This document shows positions 26,936 to 34,646 of a DNA stretch of 64,000 bases, piece by piece; position 1 is the stretch's first letter, and every line of letters starts with the position of its first letter. The stretch lies in assembly GCA_014584575.1 (NCBI GenBank), contig JACTMP010000013.1, positions 124,001-188,000 on the forward strand, in the 5' to 3' direction. Made by a program: the position numbers and the translations under genes. Source of the DNA: Chloroflexota bacterium. GTDB lineage: Bacteria > Chloroflexota > Anaerolineae > Promineifilales > Promineifilaceae. The notes under the pieces are model-generated. The model saw nothing but the letters and a program-made list of their open reading frames with translations, did no database searches and had not been told where the DNA came from.

Positions 26936-26942
26936 GCCCCCT

Positions 26943-27653
26943 ATGCTCTGGCGATACCGAATCATGAAAGCGACCATGACCATTTGCCGGTTGATATTAC
27001 TGGCGCGGATTGAGGTTCACGGCCGTGACCACATCCCCCCTTCTGGCCCCTATATTGTTGTCCTCAACCATACCAGCGCCGTAGACACACCGGTGCTATT
27101 GCTGGCCTTCCCCCTGCAAAAGTGGCGCTTTTTCGCCGTCGAAAAGTGGCGGCAACACCCCATTTTTGGGCCACTCATGGGCTGGCTGGGGGCGATCTAC
27201 ATCGCCCGCGATGAAGTGGACCGCCACCAGATGCGCCAGGCATTAGACGCCATTGCCCAGGGGATGGCTTTTGGTGTGGCCCCGGAGGGCACGCGCAGCA
27301 AAACCGGGCAGATGAACGCGGCCAAAGATGGCGCAGCTTACCTGGCAGCCCGCACGGGCGTACCCATTTTGCCGGTGGGTTTAGAAAATACCGATGTCCT
27401 GTTTGCCAACTTTAAGCGGCTAAAGCAGACGGCCGTGCATGTCCATATCGGCCCATCCTTCCACCTGCCGCCGCTTGATCACCGCGTCCGCAGCCAGGAT
27501 TTGCCCGCCTATACGCATTACATCATGGTCCATCTGGCAGCCCAACTCCCACCCCGTTATCATGGCGTCTACGCCAACAGCCCGGCGTTGATCGCCCTGC
27601 AACAAGGGAGCGATCCCTGGCCGTTTTGTCAGGTGTATAGGACAAATGGCTGA
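26943..27653 (+). CDS. plsC: 1-acyl-sn-glycerol-3-phosphate acyltransferase (PlsC family)
   Basis: This is a 236-residue protein from ATG 26943. The acyltransferase box is NHTSAVD (HX4D) near residue 42, followed by EKWRQHPIFGPLMGWLGAIY, the substrate-binding EGTRSKTG motif and LPVGLENTDVL. Family members acylate lysophosphatidate at the cytoplasmic membrane to make phosphatidic acid. An N-terminal amphipathic or hydrophobic segment fits membrane association. Starting earlier would translate the hairpin repeat. Confidence 0.9.
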   Translation: MLWRYRIMKATMTICRLILLARIEVHGRDHIPPSGPYIVVLNHTSAVDTPVLLLAFPLQKWRFFAVEKWRQHPIFGPLMGWLGAIYIARDEVDRHQMRQALDAIAQGMAFGVAPEGTRSKTGQMNAAKDGAAYLAARTGVPILPVGLENTDVLFANFKRLKQTAVHVHIGPSFHLPPLDHRVRSQDLPAYTHYIMVHLAAQLPPRYHGVYANSPALIALQQGSDPWPFCQVYRTNG

Positions 27654-27695
27654 GAACAAAATCCAAAATCTGGTCTAGCCAAATCTTGAGGCCAC

Positions 27696-27704
27696 TGTTA
27701 TAAT
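27696..27704 (+). promoter_or_regulatory. Extended -10 promoter for the RNA candidate
   Basis: TGTTATAAT is a perfect extended -10 (TGnTATAAT) 43 bases after the plsC stop. There is no good -35. The predicted start is near 27711. Confidence 0.5.
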
Positions 27705-27710
27705 TTCTGT

Positions 27711-27887
27711 AAGCTTGGTTGGTAAAGGGATTTGAGAAAACACACCTCCCCCAAACTGGCACAAAAGAAACGCGACTGGAACAACCGCTAATCAAGCCCA
27801 GGGCACTGTTCCCTCTCTCAAATCTCTGACAGTGCCCGTTCCTTTGTGAACGGGCAGGCCACCTGATATCAGGTGGCCTGTTTTTTT
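27711..27887 (+). ncRNA. Candidate structured non-coding RNA with pseudoknot or switch
   Basis: The stretch of about 177 nt lies between an extended -10 and a strong terminator and holds no ORF. Three pairings are visible. AGGGATTTGAGA (27726-27737) pairs with TCTCAAATCTCT (27816-27827). GGGCACTGT (27801-27809) pairs with ACAGTGCCC (27829-27837). CCCGTTC (27835-27841) pairs with GAACGGG (27848-27854). The first helix uses the loop of the second, which makes a pseudoknot, and the second and third compete for CCC 27835-27837. I do not recognise 6S, SRP, tmRNA or a known riboswitch. The next gene faces the other way, so this would be a trans-acting RNA or a long plsC 3' UTR. Confidence 0.5.
27855..27887 (+). 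terminator. Intrinsic terminator
   Basis: A 26-bp perfect palindrome (13-bp arms, CAGGCCACCTGAT on the left) is followed by seven T. It ends the plsC/RNA transcript and meets the convergent dehydrogenase gene. Confidence 0.9.
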
Positions 27888-27910
27888 GGAAGGCGACTTT
27901 CCAAATCGCG

Positions 27911-28933
27911 TTACAGCGCCGCCAGTATAGATTGGGTAATGGCCTGCGTCGTTGTTAGTTGGGGGTAGGTCTCATGGGTCAGGGTGTGGGCGACGGCCGT
28001 TTCCACCCTCTCCGCCACTTCCTCCATGCCCCACACATGCCGCGCCAGCAGCGCCCCACTCAAAATGGCGGCCATCGGGTTGGCAACCCCCTTCCCGGCA
28101 ATATCTGGCGCGGAACCATGCACCGGCTCCGCCAGCGCCACTCCATCTCCCCAATTCAACGAGGCAGCAAACCCCAATCCCCCACCCCAATGCGCCGCCG
28201 CATCCGACAAAATATCACCAAACAAATTGGTGGTAACAATCACATCGAAGAATTCGGGCGCGGCCACCATTTTCAGCGCCGCCACATCCACCAACAACTC
28301 ATCCAAAATAAATCCGCGTTCACCTGTGTTTATCTGCGTCCTATCAAAAACCTCTCGCACCGTGTCGCGGAACAGGCCATCGGTCAGGGGCAGCACGTTG
28401 GCTTTGTGGACGATGGTGAGTTTGTGGCGGTTTTGGCGCTGCATCAATTCCAGCGTTTTTTGGGCAATGCGACGGCTGGCGCGGCGGGTGATGAGGCGTT
28501 CGGCTACGGCCGTGTTCCCCCCATCTTCCAACCGCTCCCGTCCCACATACAGCCCCTCCGTATTCTCGCGCACAATAATCATGTCCACGTCCGGTCGCGG
28601 ACTGACACGAGGCAGGCTTTGCACCGGGCGGATATTGGCATACAGGTCAAGTTCCTGGCGCATGGTCAGGATGGCGCTGCGATACCCGGCCACTTTGCGC
28701 GATGGCGACGATACCGCGCCAAACAGTCCCACGCCACACGCCCGGATGGCTGCCAGCGTCTCATCGGGCACGGAAACGCCCACCCGCTCAAACGTGTCCC
28801 ATCCCGCTTCGGCGGTGACAATTTGCAGGTGGGGGATCACGGCCGTTAGCACCTCTACCGCCGCCGGAATCACCTCTTGCCCGATACCGTCGCCGGGGAT
28901 CACACACAGACGCGGGGCTATTGATTGGTTCAT
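27911..28933 (-). CDS. Homoisocitrate/isocitrate-type beta-decarboxylating dehydrogenase
   Basis: This is a 340-residue protein of the ICDH/IPMDH superfamily. The selectivity region reads LYANIRPVQSLPR and IVRENTEGLYVG, closer to homoisocitrate dehydrogenase than to LeuB (which has RELTGG). Other blocks are HKANVLPLTDGLF, FDVIVTTNLFGDILSDAAA and EPVHGSAPDIAGKG. With LysW-like genes just upstream, a role in alpha-aminoadipate-type lysine synthesis is likely, though 3-isopropylmalate remains possible. Residues about 195-209 (FDRTQINTGERGFIL) are encoded by a dispersed repeat and are longer than the equivalent loop in relatives. Confidence 0.85.
   Translation of the reverse strand: MNQSIAPRLCVIPGDGIGQEVIPAAVEVLTAVIPHLQIVTAEAGWDTFERVGVSVPDETLAAIRACGVGLFGAVSSPSRKVAGYRSAILTMRQELDLYANIRPVQSLPRVSPRPDVDMIIVRENTEGLYVGRERLEDGGNTAVAERLITRRASRRIAQKTLELMQRQNRHKLTIVHKANVLPLTDGLFRDTVREVFDRTQINTGERGFILDELLVDVAALKMVAAPEFFDVIVTTNLFGDILSDAAAHWGGGLGFAASLNWGDGVALAEPVHGSAPDIAGKGVANPMAAILSGALLARHVWGMEEVAERVETAVAHTLTHETYPQLTTTQAITQSILAAL
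28312..28347. repeat. Dispersed repeat, family L copy 2, inside the dehydrogenase gene
   Basis: It matches 3548-3585 in ATCCGCGT and TATCTGCGTCCTATCA, differing in the middle. It is in frame in the minus-strand gene and adds a short surface loop. Confidence 0.6.
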
Positions 28934-28948
28934 TGTAACATTTCAGAC

Positions 28949-28984
28949 CTGACACCTGATTATTGGACAAAAATCAGGTGTCAG
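28949..28984 (-). terminator. Stem-loop upstream of the dehydrogenase
   Basis: CTGACACCTGATT pairs perfectly with AATCAGGTGTCAG around a 10-base loop, in the leader of the dehydrogenase gene. It could be an attenuator or simply one of the intergenic hairpins. Confidence 0.5.
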
Positions 28985-29020
28985 TGTATCAGGTATATAG
29001 GTACCAGCCATAAATGAAAT

Positions 29021-29057
29021 GGGCAGGTTCCACTCCCTATACTCGTGAAACCTGCCC
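29021..29057 (-). terminator. Terminator of the LysW-like pair
   Basis: GGGCAGGTT and AACCTGCCC form a stem 31 bases downstream of the LysW-like stop. On the minus strand it is followed by ATTTCATTT. Confidence 0.6.
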
Positions 29058-29087
29058 ATACACAGTCAGGGTAGATAGCTAATGTGG

Positions 29088-29351
29088 CTAATCTTCCCAG
29101 TCATCATCGTCGTCGTAGTCGTCCCACTCGTCATCAAAATCATCATCGTCGTCATCGGCCCAATCACCATTATCGTATGGTTCGGAATAAGCCCAATCTA
29201 GTTTGATGGGGTTAGTTTGCACCACCTCCAACTCATCGCCACACTCTTCACACACTACAAACTCGCCCAATTCTACCTGCTGGAAACGAATGCGAGCGCC
29301 ACAACCAGGACAAATACCAATTCTTACCTGCGAAGTCGGATTTTCTACCAT
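29088..29351 (-). CDS. LysW-like zinc-ribbon carrier protein with long acidic tail
   Basis: This is an 87-residue protein from ATG 29351, behind AAAGGAGAG. The zinc ribbon CPGCGARIRFQQ, then GEFVVCEECGDELEVVQTNP, closely follows LysW, the amino-group carrier of lysine/arginine synthesis in Thermus. Canonical LysW ends EDWGE, whose terminal Glu carries the substrate. Here the tail is extended by about 30 Asp-rich residues and ends DDDWED, so canonical loading is uncertain. It lies 22 bases after a second LysW-like gene and upstream of the homoisocitrate-type dehydrogenase. Confidence 0.78.
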   Translation of the reverse strand: MVENPTSQVRIGICPGCGARIRFQQVELGEFVVCEECGDELEVVQTNPIKLDWAYSEPYDNGDWADDDDDDFDDEWDDYDDDDDWED

Positions 29352-29373
29352 GACTTGCTCTCCTTTTTTTGGA

Positions 29374-29604
29374 TTAACGGCCGTTTCTGCGCCGGCCGTT
29401 TCTACCAGAATTGAGATTTGAGCCTTCGTCATCATCCCAGGCCGTTTCCGCCCAATGCAGTTCCAACGGAAAGCGGTTGACTACCTCTAACACGGAGTCG
29501 CAGTGTCGGCAGGTAATAAGTTGGCCCACGTAGGGCGGTTTTTTTAAGCGAACCTCCGCCCCACAATCGGGGCAGTGGGCGATGTTTTTTGATTCAGCCG
29601 TCAT
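29374..29604 (-). CDS. Second LysW-like zinc-ribbon protein
   Basis: This is a 76-residue protein. CPDCGAEVRLKKPPYVGQLI, then CRHCDSVLEVVNRFPLELHW, is the LysW layout with four Cys ligands. The C-terminus is basic (NSGRNGRRRNGR) and lacks the EDWGE carrier end. It is the first gene of the pair. It could be a decayed carrier, an adaptor that binds LysX/ArgX-type ligases, or an unrelated zinc ribbon. No ligase gene lies within the window. Confidence 0.68.
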   Translation of the reverse strand: MTAESKNIAHCPDCGAEVRLKKPPYVGQLITCRHCDSVLEVVNRFPLELHWAETAWDDDEGSNLNSGRNGRRRNGR

Positions 29605-29796
29605 TTTTTTGCAGACGATGCCTCAAGGCTCAAGAAATATAAATGGTTCATGCGGCTAACTATAGGGGAGCGCCGTGTCAAAAACAGACACACGGCCGTG
29701 ACAAGCCCGTGTCAAAACAAGCGGCAGTGTGTGAATTGTGTGCCAAAATAGGGGAAAGTGATTGTTTTTAGTGATTGACTGATTGCGTGATTGTAA

Positions 29797-30504
29797 TTAC
29801 CCAATTACCTGTGGCGGTTGTTGGTTGGAAATGGAGAAGCGGTAGCCAATGCCGGGGTGGGTGTGGATGTAGTGCGACGAGTCGCCATTTGCTTCGATTT
29901 TGCGACGCAGGCGGCGCACCAAGCCGCGCACCAGTTCCCGGTTGCCTTCGGCGCTGTAGCCCCACACCCGCTCCACAATCACATCGGCCGGGACCACCTG
30001 TTCCAGATTGGTCATCAGGATGTAGAGCAGGCGGAACTCCAGCGGCGTTAGATGCTGGCGTGTACCATCGGGCAATGTCACCGCTCGCATACTGGGGTCT
30101 AGCGATAGCCCTTCAATCTCAATGGGTGCCAATATGGACAGGGGCACGGAGCCGGCGCGGTGCAAAAAAACTTTGACGTAACGGGAAAGAATGCGCACAG
30201 ACAACGGCCGTACCAATACCAAATCCACCCCCGCATCCAACAAGACGCAATGACCTTCTTCCGTCAACGGGTCCACCAGCGCCAACAACGGCGCTTGCGA
30301 AAGTTCCCGTATCGCCTGCACCTCCCCCGCCAGCGCCGCCATATCTCCGGGCGCAAACAAAATCAGGTCTACTGGATGGGCGTGCAACGAATTCAAAACC
30401 AGCTTCACCGCCGCCGTGCGGGCCACCGACAGCCCCGAATGGCGCAGCACATAACTCAAAAACTCCCGTTCTTCCTGGTTCTGGGCAATAACGATTGCTT
30501 GCAT
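29797..30504 (-). CDS. OmpR-type winged-helix regulator with degenerate receiver
   Basis: This is a 235-residue protein. The N-terminal domain has the receiver length, but at the phospho-acceptor position it reads DLILFAPGDM instead of the usual LxDxxMP, so there is no Asp to phosphorylate. The C-terminal winged helix is intact: HLTPLEFRLLYILMTNLEQV, then IVERVWGYSAEGN and GIGYRFSI. This predicts phosphorylation-independent DNA binding, perhaps gated by a ligand or protein. It may act with the downstream pseudokinase. The C-terminus PPQVIG comes from a family E intergenic repeat. Confidence 0.82.
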   Translation of the reverse strand: MQAIVIAQNQEEREFLSYVLRHSGLSVARTAAVKLVLNSLHAHPVDLILFAPGDMAALAGEVQAIRELSQAPLLALVDPLTEEGHCVLLDAGVDLVLVRPLSVRILSRYVKVFLHRAGSVPLSILAPIEIEGLSLDPSMRAVTLPDGTRQHLTPLEFRLLYILMTNLEQVVPADVIVERVWGYSAEGNRELVRGLVRRLRRKIEANGDSSHYIHTHPGIGYRFSISNQQPPQVIG

Positions 30505-30509
30505 AGGAT

Positions 30510-30579
30510 GAGATTGGGAGATTAGGAGATTGGGAAATTTAATCTTTAATCAATCAATCTCCCAATCTCTCAATCTCTT
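30510..30579. repeat. Reiterated-unit hairpin, family F copy 1
   Basis: GAGATTGGGAGATTAGGAGA on one side pairs with TCTCCCAATCTCTCAATCTC on the other, between the regulator and the pseudokinase gene. Related copies are at 38250, 59048 and 61037. Confidence 0.7.
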
Positions 30580-30583
30580 CAAA

Positions 30584-32440
30584 CTACTCCGCGCCGCCGC
30601 TCAGGGCGCAACGAAATCCCAGGTTAGCCTGGATAACACGCGGGTCAAACGAGCCGCGCGCCGCCGGCCGCACCCCATCCCGCGGCGACAGCCAGGAGCC
30701 GCCGCGCAGGGATTTGAATTCCCCGTCTGTTGGCCCCATCGGGTTCGTGTCCGTTGAACTCGTATAATAACGAAAGTCATACCAGTCAGCTACCCACTCC
30801 ATCACATTACCGGCCATGTCATACACACCGGTGGGGGAACGGCCGTCGGGGTAACTGCCAACCGGCGCTGTATCTCTGTGCCCGTCATTAAACGCTGTAT
30901 CCCGGTTGGACGACGGGCAGTTCTGGTCGCAATAGTTCAGCTTTGTGCCATCAAAAGCATCACCCCAGGGGTAACGCAATTTAATCTGCTGTACCGGGTC
31001 AAACGTGGCAGCCATTTCCCATTCCGCCTCGGTGGGCAGCCGCGCCCCGCGCCATTCACAAAAGGCACGCGCCATGTACCAGTTCACAAACACGACCGGG
31101 TAATCGGCAAAGGCCGGATCGCCATAATAGGCCGGATGCGTGGTGGGGTTCGCCCGCGATGGCGCGGTACAACCACCTGCCTCCACACAAAGCTGGTACT
31201 GCCCATTCGTCACTTCCGTTTCATCTATAAAAAATGGGGAAACATTCACCAGATGCATCGGGCGCTCGTCTCGTTCACCTTCCTCGCTGCCCATACTGAA
31301 AATGCCGCCGGGCATGTAGATCATGCGCGCCCCGGTTTCGGTGATGAGTGGTTCGGGGGTGGGCGTGGGCGGCTCGGTGGGGATGGGTATAGGCGAGGGG
31401 GTAGGGGCCAGGGCGGTCATGGCGGCGACAACGGCCGTTTCAATTGTGGCGGTGGCTTCTACGGCGGATACAGTGGGCTGGTTGATATTGCTGCGCGCCA
31501 GCGCATAACCGGCCAACAAGAGGAAGATCAACAGCCCAACCAGGCCGTAAATAGTACGCATTTCAATCTGGCGGCGTACCTGAGGCGTTAGCCGGGGTTG
31601 AGCCGGCTGGCCAAATTGGGTAGCCGGTGCGGTGCGGCGCAGGGGGATGGGTTCGGGTTCGCTACGGCCGTAGGGCCGGGCCAACGCCGCCGCAAATTCT
31701 GCCGCCGCCACATACCGCGCCTCCGGCTGAATGGACATCGCCCGGTTCGCCACCAGGGAAAGATACGGTTCCACATCCGGGTTGATTTCACGAGCGGGGA
31801 CCAAATCAGCCAGGCCGCTTTCCCGCTTTAACGCGCCAGGGGGAATTTTGCCCGTCAGCAGCGTGTAGAGGGTGGCCCCCAGGCTGTAGATGTCACTGGT
31901 GGCGGTCACTTCTAGCTGCGCCTGCTGTTCGGGTGCGCCGTAACCATCGGTGTGCGGCCGTATGCCCAGGTCAGGCAGGCCGCTGTCCACCAGGAAAATC
32001 TGACCGGCCGGCGTCAGGCGAATGTTGGCCGGTTTGATGTTCAGGTGCAGCTGCCCCTGTTCGTGCAGATAGGTAAGCGGTTTGCTGGCTTCTTGCAGCC
32101 AGTTGATGATCAGATCGGTGGGGAAACGGCCGTACTGTTGCCCCAATGCTCGCAAATCTACCCCATCCACATACGTCCACACCAGATATTGCCCCACCCC
32201 CTCCAGGGCAAAGTGGTCGAGCAGCCGGGGCAATTGCGGGTGTTCCAGACGGCTGAGTTGGCGGGCCTGTTGGCGAAACCGTTTTTGGATGTCAACAGAG
32301 GGGTCGAGGTATTCTTTTACGGCCGTGTCCAAGCCATCGGCCACATCCCAGGCGCGATACACCGCCCCATATGGCCCCTCAGCCAACAGGTTAATGATCC
32401 GATACCGCTTTTGCAGCAATTCACCGGGGAGTAATGGCAT
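30584..32440 (-). CDS. Membrane pseudokinase fused to a SUMF/FGE-like domain
   Basis: This is a 618-residue protein. Residues 10-260 form a Ser/Thr-kinase fold, and Lys42 is retained (TAVKEYL). The HRD motif is HLN (132-134), so the catalytic Asp is Asn. DFG is DSG, and the alpha-C Glu position reads Gln. One TM helix spans 297-315. The extracytoplasmic C-terminus (about 375-618, MIYMPGGIFSMGSEEGERDE, later RGGSWLSPRDGVRPAARGSF and GFRCAL) is an FGE-sulfatase/SUMF-type domain without the paired active-site Cys. It is likely a signalling scaffold rather than an enzyme at either end. Confidence 0.83.
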   Translation of the reverse strand: MPLLPGELLQKRYRIINLLAEGPYGAVYRAWDVADGLDTAVKEYLDPSVDIQKRFRQQARQLSRLEHPQLPRLLDHFALEGVGQYLVWTYVDGVDLRALGQQYGRFPTDLIINWLQEASKPLTYLHEQGQLHLNIKPANIRLTPAGQIFLVDSGLPDLGIRPHTDGYGAPEQQAQLEVTATSDIYSLGATLYTLLTGKIPPGALKRESGLADLVPAREINPDVEPYLSLVANRAMSIQPEARYVAAAEFAAALARPYGRSEPEPIPLRRTAPATQFGQPAQPRLTPQVRRQIEMRTIYGLVGLLIFLLLAGYALARSNINQPTVSAVEATATIETAVVAAMTALAPTPSPIPIPTEPPTPTPEPLITETGARMIYMPGGIFSMGSEEGERDERPMHLVNVSPFFIDETEVTNGQYQLCVEAGGCTAPSRANPTTHPAYYGDPAFADYPVVFVNWYMARAFCEWRGARLPTEAEWEMAATFDPVQQIKLRYPWGDAFDGTKLNYCDQNCPSSNRDTAFNDGHRDTAPVGSYPDGRSPTGVYDMAGNVMEWVADWYDFRYYTSSTDTNPMGPTDGEFKSLRGGSWLSPRDGVRPAARGSFDPRVIQANLGFRCALSGGAE

Positions 32441-32445
32441 AGTAC

Positions 32446-32805
32446 CTATTGCGGAATTTTCCGAAAACGATGCCGCCCAGGTTCTACAACGACAAAAGCA
32501 GCTCTCAGTTCATCTTCTGTATGCTCCTGTAAAACACGCAGCAACTCTCGATGACCTCTTTCAATGGCTGGATAAGGCACACGCAAGTAAATAACGCCCA
32601 CTGCAATTTTCTGTACAAAAACGAGCGCCCCAAAATCTCTATCCCGTGTGATAAAAATCCTGTCAGTTTCTTGTGCAACCCGAAGCAATTCGGCATCGGT
32701 AGCTTTGGCCTTACCAATTTCAGCCACACGAATCAAATCATGCCCTTTTCGCCGCAAGAATTGGGCGGTCACAAGATAAACATCATGATCAACCAGGAAT
32801 TTCAT
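32446..32805 (-). CDS. DUF5615 PIN-like toxin candidate
   Basis: This is a 119-residue PIN-like protein: MKFLVDHDVYLVTAQFLRRK at the start with a conserved Asp, AKATDAELLRVAQETDRIFI, then TRDRDFG. This is the DUF5615 (Mut7-C-like) layout with acidic residues expected to bind metal. The start overlaps the stop of the DUF433 gene by one base, the usual DUF433-DUF5615 toxin-antitoxin-type pairing. Nuclease activity is inferred from the fold. Confidence 0.85.
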   Translation of the reverse strand: MKFLVDHDVYLVTAQFLRRKGHDLIRVAEIGKAKATDAELLRVAQETDRIFITRDRDFGALVFVQKIAVGVIYLRVPYPAIERGHRELLRVLQEHTEDELRAAFVVVEPGRHRFRKIPQ

Positions 32806-33041
32806 CAGGCCAGAGCCACGTGTAGTTCCTCAGAGGCAACAACATCCATCGCATACTGAATACAAGCCTGAATATCTTCTGCTGTTAACTCAGGGTAGCA
32901 ATTTTCGATAATCTCGGTGAACGTGACGCCATCGCGCACCAATTCCAACACGTTTTCCACCGTGATCCGTGTTCCTGTGATCGTTGGTTTCCCAAAATGA
33001 ATCTGCGGATCGACTGTAATTCTCTCGTTCATCATCTTCAC
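32805..33041 (-). CDS. DUF433 antitoxin-like HTH protein
   Basis: This is a 78-residue protein. ITVDPQIHFGKPTITGTRIT is the DUF433 signature, followed by VENVLELVRDGVTFTEIIEN and the LTAEDIQACIQYA helix. The HTH-like fold is usually paired with DUF5615 PIN proteins and is thought to bind both the toxin and the promoter. It is the first gene of the pair. Confidence 0.9.
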   Translation of the reverse strand: MKMMNERITVDPQIHFGKPTITGTRITVENVLELVRDGVTFTEIIENCYPELTAEDIQACIQYAMDVVASEELHVALA

Positions 33042-33069
33042 CTGTTCATCACTGTTGGCCTGAATTATA

Positions 33070-34338
33070 TCACCGGGGCACCGAGTACCGATTACCGATT
33101 ACGTTTTTCACCACACGGCCGTCCAACATCACCATCACGATATTCTCCGGTTTTTCTAGCGAGCGAATGTCGGCCAACGGGTCGGTTTTGCTGATGATGA
33201 TGTCCGCCAGTTTGCCGGCTGCCAGCGTGCCTACCCGGTCTTGCCAGCCCAGGCACTCGGCGGCTACTTTCGTCGTAGCCACAATAGATTCCATCGGCGT
33301 CATGCCAATGCCACACATCAAGCCCAGTTCGCGCAAATTGGTGCCGTGTTTCATCACGCCTGCATCCGTGCCCATGGCAATTTTGACCCCGGCCTGATAC
33401 GCCTTGCCGATGTTCTCGCTGTGAATCTCAATCACCTCACGCGCCTTTTGTACCCCCCATTCCGGCATTGTGCCCGTCGCTTCAGCAATTTCTAAGACAG
33501 CCAGGGGCGCCAGCAGCGTCGGCACCAGGAATGTGCCGCGACTCAGCATCAGTTCAATCGCTTCCTCGTCCAGGAAAATGCCATGCTCAATGGAATGAAT
33601 CCCGGCGCGCACCGCGTTCTTGATGCCTTCCAACCCCTGCGCATGGGCCATTACTTTCACGCCACGCCGGTAAGTGGCCTCCTCCACCATCACCGCCAGT
33701 TCTTCCGGGCTGAACTGGGTAAATTCGGGGTGGTCGGTGGGGCTGAGCACACCGCCGGTGGAGCATACCTTGATGACGTCCGCCCCGGCGCGCAAAATTT
33801 CGCGCACTTTACGGCGCACATTATCCACGCCATCCACAATGCCAGACGGCCGTCCCGGAGTCTCGGCAAACAGGCTCAAATTCGCGCCGGACGGTAGCCA
33901 GCTATCGGCGTGCCCGCCGGTGATGGATAACACGGTGATGCTGATTTGCATACGCGGCCCCAGCACCAACCCTTGCGCCGCCGCCTGTTTCATGCCCAAA
34001 TCCGCCCCACCAGCATCGCGCACACTGGTGATACCCGCTTCTACCGTGCGTTTCATGCGGTCAATCGCCTGGTAATAGTTCAGCGAAAACGGCGTGTTCA
34101 GCATTTGCATAAAATTGACGCCTTCCAAAGTCAGGTGTACGTGGGTGTCAATGAGGCCCGGCAAGATGGCCCCACCCTCGGCGTCAATCATCTGGATGTC
34201 GGCGTCGGGCAAGGGGATGTCGGTTTTGCGGCCAACGGCCGTAATCCGTTCATCGCGCACTAAGACAGCACCGTTGGGGATGGGGTCACGGCCGTTGCCA
34301 TCAATCAGCGCACCATTGTGAATGAGTGTATAGGTCAT
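33070..34338 (-). CDS. Amidohydrolase-superfamily metalloenzyme (prolidase-like)
   Basis: This is a 422-residue protein. Metal ligands are visible in LPGLIDTHVHLTLEG (HxH), ADVIKVCSTGGV (bridging Lys), VMAHAQGLEGI and SIEHGIFLD (His pair), and MGTDAGVMKHG (Asp). This pattern fits the Xaa-Pro dipeptidase/imidazolonepropionase-like group that hydrolyses small peptide-like or cyclic amides. There is no signal peptide, so it is cytoplasmic. The last residues (NVIGNRYSVPR) are encoded by a family D hairpin repeat and are not part of the family core. Confidence 0.87.
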   Translation of the reverse strand: MTYTLIHNGALIDGNGRDPIPNGAVLVRDERITAVGRKTDIPLPDADIQMIDAEGGAILPGLIDTHVHLTLEGVNFMQMLNTPFSLNYYQAIDRMKRTVEAGITSVRDAGGADLGMKQAAAQGLVLGPRMQISITVLSITGGHADSWLPSGANLSLFAETPGRPSGIVDGVDNVRRKVREILRAGADVIKVCSTGGVLSPTDHPEFTQFSPEELAVMVEEATYRRGVKVMAHAQGLEGIKNAVRAGIHSIEHGIFLDEEAIELMLSRGTFLVPTLLAPLAVLEIAEATGTMPEWGVQKAREVIEIHSENIGKAYQAGVKIAMGTDAGVMKHGTNLRELGLMCGIGMTPMESIVATTKVAAECLGWQDRVGTLAAGKLADIIISKTDPLADIRSLEKPENIVMVMLDGRVVKNVIGNRYSVPR

Positions 34339-34508
34339 GGGAAATTCTCCTTCCTATCATCCTGCGTAGTTTACCACTTCCAGTTTACCGGATGTTCCTG
34401 ACCCTGACGAGGCCTGATATCGGCCGTGAATTGTGGTAATTCATCTATAGCCTACGGCCGTCAGCGGTGTAACTGGTTCACATGCACAATGTGGAATGCC
34501 AGAAAACA

Positions 34509-34541
34509 AAAACGGCCGTATCTTGAGGATACGGCCGTTTT
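34509..34541 (-). terminator. Terminator of tRNA-Pro, stem built from two ACGGCCGT octamers
   Basis: AAAACGGCCGTATC and GATACGGCCGTTTT form a 14-bp stem with a TTGAG-type loop, 10 bases past the tRNA 3' end. On the minus strand TTTTTGTTTT follows. It shows the genome-wide octamer used inside a functional hairpin. Confidence 0.85.
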
Positions 34542-34550
34542 CCTTTTCTG

Positions 34551-34624
<74 letters not shown>

Positions 34625-34646
34625 AACAGGGGGATTATAGACGATG

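Noticed and set aside
27711..27887. T-box riboswitch (TGGAACAACCGC resembles the T-box core)
   Set aside because: The match to the T-box sequence is poor, there is no specifier loop layout, and no amino-acid gene lies downstream on the same strand.
27959..28952. Two overlapping plus-strand frames opposite the homoisocitrate-type dehydrogenase
   Set aside because: Both are shadows. The minus-strand protein carries all superfamily motifs.
34509..34541. Two adjacent ACGGCCGT copies as a replication or partition site
   Set aside because: Position directly after the tRNA and the following T-run fit a terminator better. No origin-type features (DnaA boxes, AT-rich region) are nearby.
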